DNA of 64,000 nt from an uncultured Clostridia bacterium (GTDB lineage: Bacteria; Bacillota; Clostridia; Oscillospirales; Oscillospiraceae), in contig CALADI010000048.1 in NCBI GenBank assembly GCA_937890525.1, forward strand, positions 1-64,000, read 5' to 3'. The notes beneath the pieces were generated by a model. That model searched no databases, had not been told where the DNA came from, and worked only from the letters and a program-made list of their open reading frames with translations. A program made the translations under genes and the position numbers. Below are positions 59,740 to 64,000 of this stretch, in pieces (positions within the stretch are counted from its first letter, which is position 1; the number at the start of each line of letters is the position of its first letter).

Positions 59740-60936
59740 ATGGCTTTTTTCAACAGCAAGAAGAACAAGACCCCTCTGGGGATCTATGTGCATATCCCCT
59801 TTTGCGCCAGCAAGTGCGAATACTGCGACTTTTATTCCCTGCGGGATCAGCCGGAATCGGTGATGGATTCCTACTTGGATGTAGTCTGCCGCCACATTCA
59901 GGAGACCGGGGCGCTGGCACCGGAGTATGTGGTGGACACGGTGTACTTCGGCGGCGGCACTCCCACCCATTTCGGCGCCGAGGGTCTGGCGGAGATCCTG
60001 ACCCAGATCCGCAGGAGTTTCGATGTGTCCGACAGCGCCGAGATCACCTTTGAAGCCAACCCCGAGTCCGTCACGGATGCGCTGCTCAAGCGGCTGCGGG
60101 CGGAGGGCTTCAACCGGGTCAGTCTGGGGATCCAATGCGACGATGACGAGATCCTCGCCAAGATCGGCAGACCCCACACTTATGAGCAGGCGGTGAATGC
60201 CTATGACCGGATCCGGCATTTCGGGTTCCAGAATGTGTCGGTGGATCTGATATACGGTCTGCCGGGGCAGAGTTTGGGGGCATGGCAGCAGACGCTGGAA
60301 AATGTGCTGACGCTTCACCCGGAGCACATCAGCTGCTACGGGCTGAAGGTGGAGGAGGGCACGCCCCTATATGGATATCAGGCGTATGCGGATCTTGCCG
60401 ACGACGATACCCAGGCGGATATGTACCTTTCTGCGGTGGAGATCCTGAAGGAGCATGGCTACCGCCAGTACGAGATCTCCAACTTTGCCCGGCGGGGCAA
60501 AGTCTCCCGCCACAATCTGAAATACTGGATGGGCATGGAGTACATCGGCTTCGGTCCGGATGCCAGCTCGGACTTTGCGGGCAAGCGGTACAGCTATGTC
60601 CGCAGCCTGCCGGAGTACATCGCCGGGATCCGAAACGGCGGTCAGATCATCCGGGAGCTGAACCAGATCCCCACCCGGGAGCGGGCGGGAGAATATGTGA
60701 TGATGCGCCTGCGCACCATCGGGGGCATCAACCGGCAGGAGTACGAATCGGCGTTCCTGCTGCCCTTTGACCCGCTGGAGAAGCTGCTGCAAATGAACGA
60801 GCAGCACGGGCTTGCCCGGTTCGAGAACGGGCGCTGGCACCTGACCCCCCGGGGATTTCTGGTGTCCAACAGCATCATCTCCGATCTGCTCATCGCACAA
60901 GAGGAGTCGAAACCTCTGGACAAGCGGAAGAAATAA
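59740..60936 (+). CDS. hemW: HemW-like radical SAM protein
   Basis: The 398-residue protein has the radical SAM cluster motif PFCASKCEYCDFYS (Cys-x3-Cys-x2-Cys, about residues 22-35), GGGTPTHF (about 72-79) and NPESVT, then the HemN-like C-terminal domain with NLKYWMGMEYIGFGPDAS. In this family HemW is a heme chaperone; true HemN oxidises coproporphyrinogen III. Position after lepA (Bacillus hemW neighbours lepA) supports HemW. Confidence 0.92.
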   Translation: MAFFNSKKNKTPLGIYVHIPFCASKCEYCDFYSLRDQPESVMDSYLDVVCRHIQETGALAPEYVVDTVYFGGGTPTHFGAEGLAEILTQIRRSFDVSDSAEITFEANPESVTDALLKRLRAEGFNRVSLGIQCDDDEILAKIGRPHTYEQAVNAYDRIRHFGFQNVSVDLIYGLPGQSLGAWQQTLENVLTLHPEHISCYGLKVEEGTPLYGYQAYADLADDDTQADMYLSAVEILKEHGYRQYEISNFARRGKVSRHNLKYWMGMEYIGFGPDASSDFAGKRYSYVRSLPEYIAGIRNGGQIIRELNQIPTRERAGEYVMMRLRTIGGINRQEYESAFLLPFDPLEKLLQMNEQHGLARFENGRWHLTPRGFLVSNSIISDLLIAQEESKPLDKRKK

Positions 60937-60945
60937 GAAAGCGGC

Positions 60946-60972
60946 CCACGGAGATCCTCCGTGGGCTTCTGC
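60946..60972 (+). terminator. Terminator-like hairpin after hemW
   Basis: GCCCACGGA pairs with TCCGTGGGC around GATCC, followed by CTTCTG; the T run is poor. Confidence 0.55.
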
Positions 60973-61113
60973 ATTGGTCAATGTGTATAAAATCCTTTCG
61001 CCATGACCAGAATCGCCTTATGGAGTGTTCCCTTTTTCTGCCAATCGTGTTATAGTGGAGTCACCGGCCTGTGCCGGATCATATTTCTTTGGATTCATGA
61101 AAGGATGCGTAAG

Positions 61114-62184
61114 ATGAAAAAATATATCATTATGCTGCTGGCGCTGTGCTTGGTGCTGTCCGGCTGCGGCAAGGAAGCGGAGGAAACCACCGTGCCGTCT
61201 ACCCAGCCTGCCACCGAGCCTGTTGTCGAGACGATCAAGGAGACGCTGCCCCCTCCCACCGAGACGGTGGCGGTTCAGGGACCTACCGATCCCCTCACCG
61301 GTGAAGCGGTGGCGCAGGAGATCACCAGCCGCCCCTATGCCATCATGCTCAACAACCACGAGGAGGCCCTGCCCCATTGCGGCGTCAGCGCCGCCGGGGT
61401 GATCTATGAGACTTGCGTGGAAGGCGGCATGACCCGCTACATGGCGCTGTTTTCTGACCCTGCTGCGGCAGGCCCCATCGGCTCCGTCCGCAGTGCCAGA
61501 CCCCCATTCGTGGACATTGTCCATGGCTACGACGCCATCTATTCCAGCGCCAGCGCCGCCCAGAATGTGCTGGACATGATCTCGGAGCAGGATCTGGACT
61601 ACATCAACGCTCTGTCCTCCGGGTATTTCTACCGGGATGAGGAGCGGCTGGAATACATGGCCTATGAGCACACCTTGTTCATCGAGGGTGCGGATCTGGT
61701 AAAGCTGGCTCAGGAAAATGAGATGCGGCTGAACCACAAGAGCGATGCGTCCTATGGGCTGACCTTTGATGACGATGCAGCCTTCGGCGGCGCTCCCGCA
61801 GAGCGGATCGATGTCTCCTTCCAAGAGGGCGGCAAGCAGACCCATCTGACCTTCGACCCGGAGAAGGGCGCCTACCGCCTTGCCCAGTATGGGCTTGAGT
61901 ATGTGGACGGCAACACCGACGAGGTGATCCCCTTCCGCAATGTGCTGATCCTGAATGCCAACCGCTGGGTGCTGTCCAACGGCATCCATGTGCAGATGGA
62001 TACCGTGGGCGAGGGCACGGGCTACTACGCCCGGGACGGCAAGCTGGTGCCCATCAAGTGGTCCCGGTCGGATGTCAGCGAGCCCTTCACCTACACCTAT
62101 GAAGACGGCAAGCCCCTGACCTTCGGCGTGGGCAAGACCTATGTGGCGGTGATCCAGGACGGATCCCCTGTGGAATATTACTAA
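61114..62184 (+). CDS. DUF3048 (YerB-like) lipoprotein
   Basis: The ATG at 61114 follows AAAGG by 9 bases. The 356-residue protein has a lipoprotein signal (LCLVLSGCG; the lipobox Cys is near residue 17), a Thr/Pro-rich linker (about 20-55) and two DUF3048 domains: DPLTGEAVAQEITSRPYAIM and NNHEEALPHCGVSAAGVIYE, then IGSVRSARPPFVDI, and later NANRWVLSNG and VGEGTGYYARDG. B. subtilis YerB is the reference; its function is not established. It would be anchored outside the membrane and matured by LspA. A weak -10 (TATAGT at 61051) lies upstream. Confidence 0.9.
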   Translation: MKKYIIMLLALCLVLSGCGKEAEETTVPSTQPATEPVVETIKETLPPPTETVAVQGPTDPLTGEAVAQEITSRPYAIMLNNHEEALPHCGVSAAGVIYETCVEGGMTRYMALFSDPAAAGPIGSVRSARPPFVDIVHGYDAIYSSASAAQNVLDMISEQDLDYINALSSGYFYRDEERLEYMAYEHTLFIEGADLVKLAQENEMRLNHKSDASYGLTFDDDAAFGGAPAERIDVSFQEGGKQTHLTFDPEKGAYRLAQYGLEYVDGNTDEVIPFRNVLILNANRWVLSNGIHVQMDTVGEGTGYYARDGKLVPIKWSRSDVSEPFTYTYEDGKPLTFGVGKTYVAVIQDGSPVEYY

Positions 62185-62191
62185 GCATGAT

Positions 62192-62228
62192 CTGCCCCCG
62201 CAGCCTGCTCAGGCTGCGGGGGCGCTTT
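62192..62228 (+). terminator. Terminator of the DUF3048 gene
   Basis: GCCCCCGCAGCCT pairs with AGGCTGCGGGGGC around GCTC, followed by GCTTT. Confidence 0.8.
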
Positions 62229-62234
62229 GCGGTC

Positions 62235-62442
62235 TGTGGATAACTGGCGCCGGAGACACCTGCAAACAGGCTTATTCACAGGAAATGCGGGCTGCCTGTG
62301 GGAAACTTCCCGGTTTTGCACAGGTGATTTCACAAGTTATCCACATTGTCCACAGAGTTCTCCACAGCGTATCGGTGGAAAACTCATGGAAAACCACGGG
62401 TTATGCAAAAATGTCCACAGTTGTTTGAACAACTGTGGACAA
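62235..62442. promoter_or_regulatory. Dense DnaA-box cluster outside the dnaA-dnaN origin
   Basis: Within 208 non-coding bases there are two perfect boxes (TGTGGATAA 62235, TTATCCACA 62337), a tandem TTGTCCACA touching the second (62346), TTATTCACA (62272), TTCTCCACA (62358), ATGTCCACA (62411) and TGTGGACAA (62434). Box quality is better than in the dnaA-dnaN gap, but I see no DnaA-trio run or long A/T-rich stretch. It may titrate DnaA or re-activate it (datA/DARS-like role), or be part of a bipartite or shifted origin. Confidence 0.8.
62406..62441 (-). terminator. Terminator of the thioesterase gene, built from inverted DnaA-box-like arms
   Basis: TGTCCACAGTTGTT (62412-62425) pairs with AACAACTGTGGACA (62428-62441), a 14-base-pair stem with a two-base loop. 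On the minus strand it is followed by TTTTT and begins 5 bases after the thioesterase stop. Confidence 0.8.
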
Positions 62443-62446
62443 AGTT

Positions 62447-63190
62447 TTACACATACTGGGCCTGAAGTGCGAACACCCGGTGGTGCTTGGCGTGGTTATC
62501 CTCGTCGGGGCGGGTGGCTTCTACGGAGAGCTGACCGTCGGGGGTCATCTCGTATTGCAGCCGAAGTTGCTCAGCCTCCCGGGCTTCGCTGGTGTAGTTG
62601 ATGGTGAAGCTCCGCAGGGGGTGATCCCGGTGGAATGCGCTGGGCAGCAGATCCGCCGCCCAATCCAGATACCGGGTGTTGTTCATGTGGCCGTTCATGT
62701 CCAGTTCGGAGAAGGTCACCTGCCGTGATGCAAGACCGGACAGGTTCTTCAGACTCAGGGAGCGGGGCAGCGCCAGTTCGTTTTCCCGGACGCAGCCGGT
62801 GACGCAGATGCCGCTGTCTCCCGGCAGGATCATGGCACGGGTGTTCAGATCCATCAGTACCCACAGCCCGATGGAGCGGAACAGCTCGTTGCCTTGGGCG
62901 TCATAGGCCACGGCGGAGCGGGGGTATGCCACCCGGCTGGTGGTGCCGGGCCATGTCTCGATGGTGATGGTCTCGCCTTGACCGGGCAGCCGGGTGATGG
63001 CCACCCGCTGGCGGATCACCGCCCAGAACAGACCCTTGCCCGCCATTTTGTCCCATCCCAGATCCATTTGCAGGCATTGGCTGTTGCCGCATTGCTGCAC
63101 CATGGTCACAAGGGCGCTGGGGCGCAGCCTGCCGAAGCAGTCGCAGTCGGTAAAGGATACGGTGTGTTGTTCACGATAGATCAGATCCAT
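62447..63190 (-). CDS. Acyl-ACP thioesterase
   Basis: The 247-residue protein contains two hotdog domains in tandem, as in plant-type FatA/FatB and bacterial acyl-ACP thioesterases, which free fatty acids from acyl carrier protein. The first domain shows TDCDCFGRLRPSALVTMVQQ (about 14-33) and the second SELDMNGHMNNTRYLDWA (about 161-178), with the catalytic Asn/His region. Family length fits. It lies 18 bases after gluQ on the same strand and probably shares its transcript. Confidence 0.9.
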   Translation of the reverse strand: MDLIYREQHTVSFTDCDCFGRLRPSALVTMVQQCGNSQCLQMDLGWDKMAGKGLFWAVIRQRVAITRLPGQGETITIETWPGTTSRVAYPRSAVAYDAQGNELFRSIGLWVLMDLNTRAMILPGDSGICVTGCVRENELALPRSLSLKNLSGLASRQVTFSELDMNGHMNNTRYLDWAADLLPSAFHRDHPLRSFTINYTSEAREAEQLRLQYEMTPDGQLSVEATRPDEDNHAKHHRVFALQAQYV

Positions 63191-63208
63191 GATAAATGCC
63201 TTCTTTGC

Positions 63209-64000
63209 CTAAAAAATATCGGTTAGAAAATGGGGAACGATATCCCCAGATTTCACCTTGTCCCAGCGGAATGTGCCGGCAAGCTCCCGGGCGCTGATGG
63301 GGCAAGGGTCGCCGGTGATCCCGGCGGCGCAGGCGAGGATGCCGATGAGCTGCTCCGGGGTCATCCTTGTGCGGATGGCGCCCATGTCCAGATCGCGGTC
63401 CCGCTTGCTCAGCCGTCTGCCGTCCGGCGCCATCAGCATGGGGATGTGGGCATACCGGGGAGCGGGGAATCCAAACAATTCCTGCAAATACATCTGCCGG
63501 GGAGCGGAGCTGAGCAGATCCATGCCCCGCACCACCTCGGTGACCCCGGCTTCGCCATCGTCCACGGTGACGGCAAGCTGGTACACATACACGCCGTCTG
63601 CCCGGCGCACCACGAAATCCCCGCAGTCCGTCAGCAGATTCTCCCGGTATGCCCCCTGCACCAGATCGGTGAAGGAAAATTCCCGGTCCGGCACCCGCAC
63701 CCGGTAGGCGGGGTCACGGGTCTGGGCGGCACGCTGGGCATCGGTGAGATCCCGGCAGGTGCCGGGGTAGACATAGGTGCCGTCGGACAGGTGGGGGGCA
63801 TTGACGCTGTGCAGCTGGCTGCGGGTGCAGTAGCAGGGATACACCAGCCCCAATTCCTCCAGACGGCGGAAATATCCCTCGTAGACGGAACTTCGGGCGC
63901 TCTGGGGGGGCATTTCCCCGTCCCAGTCCAGCCCCAGCCACCGCAGATCCTCCCGAAGGGTCTGGGCGTATTCCGTTTTGGTGCGCTGGGTGTCCAGATC
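63209..64000 (-). CDS. gluQ: Glutamyl-Q tRNA(Asp) synthetase (5' end beyond the window)
   Basis: The open frame runs from the stop at 63209 to the window edge, so the first part (Rossmann HIGH region) is missing; the visible 263 residues start DLDTQRTKTEYAQTLREDL. GluQ is a truncated GluRS paralogue that attaches glutamate to queuosine at position 34 of tRNA-Asp. The zinc site CYCTRSQL ... YPGTC, the catalytic stretch GVYVYQLAVTVDD and a KMSKS-like RRLSKRDRD are visible, and the chain ends without the large anticodon-binding domain of GluRS. The next gene is the thioesterase. Confidence 0.92.
   Translation of the reverse strand, partial: DLDTQRTKTEYAQTLREDLRWLGLDWDGEMPPQSARSSVYEGYFRRLEELGLVYPCYCTRSQLHSVNAPHLSDGTYVYPGTCRDLTDAQRAAQTRDPAYRVRVPDREFSFTDLVQGAYRENLLTDCGDFVVRRADGVYVYQLAVTVDDGEAGVTEVVRGMDLLSSAPRQMYLQELFGFPAPRYAHIPMLMAPDGRRLSKRDRDLDMGAIRTRMTPEQLIGILACAAGITGDPCPISARELAGTFRWDKVKSGDIVPHFLTDIF

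Overview
The window looks like a piece of chromosome from a spore-forming, anaerobic, high-G+C member of the Clostridia, most likely Oscillospirales/Oscillospiraceae. The evidence is a Firmicutes replication-origin gene set (dnaA-dnaN-rlbA-recF-gyrB-gyrA), sporulation genes (spoIVB, pdaA), an electron-bifurcating NfnAB pair, reverse rubrerythrin under a PerR-like regulator, a biotin-dependent Na+-pumping decarboxylase and strong AGGAGG ribosome binding sites. The genus cannot be fixed from the sequence alone.

Layout. 0-10.4 kb is read almost entirely on the minus strand: a membrane-tailed XRE regulator, an acetyltransferase, a membrane protein, an A/T-richer barnase/barstar-like cassette (plus strand) between two copies of the spoIVB 3' end, spoIVB, a tRNA-His/Arg/Gly cluster beside tRNA-like repeat fragments, lspA-rluD-HAD, a tiny Cys/Gly-rich membrane protein, and a DUF1836 regulator-hflK-hflC operon. 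10.5-17.5 kb carries a zinc-ribbon protein, two perfect parS sites, parA-parB, serS, nfnA-nfnB and pdaA. 17.5-20.4 kb (minus) holds minD, mgsA, hisS and remB. 20.5-23.4 kb is an oxidative-stress block (perR, a 39-residue rubredoxin, reverse rubrerythrin) plus a cation/proton antiporter.

23.4-32.9 kb is the origin region. The dnaA-dnaN gap holds a DnaA-box cluster, a DnaA-trio run and an A/T-rich unwinding stretch, followed by dnaN, rlbA, recF, gyrB, gyrA and rnhA. 33.0-43.7 kb is a complete sortase-assembled pilus operon: coiled-coil peptide, signal peptidase I, a 2037-residue tip adhesin with CHAP and fibro-slime domains, the major pilin, a class C sortase, a minor pilin and a second sortase. 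43.7-50.2 kb (minus) holds an ABC exporter with its GntR regulator and palindromic operator, a MATE transporter, rsmG and a DUF3810 protein.

50.3-55.7 kb is a C4 metabolism block (pckA, then oadA-oadG-biotin carrier-oadB) in which oxaloacetate is made or consumed by PEP carboxykinase and decarboxylated with Na+ export. 55.7-56.4 kb has a duplicated oadB end and an unrecognised A/T-rich gene. 56.4-64.0 kb holds rpoD, lepA, hemW, a DUF3048 lipoprotein, a second dense DnaA-box cluster, an acyl-ACP thioesterase and a gluQ gene cut by the window edge.

The most unusual items are the toxin/immunity cassette in the duplicated spoIVB end, the DnaA-box cluster 37 kb from dnaA, the eight HxHxxxC repeats in the pilus tip, the terminator whose 3' arm is also the pdaA ribosome binding site, the Cys/Gly-rich microprotein, and the tRNA-His-derived repeats.
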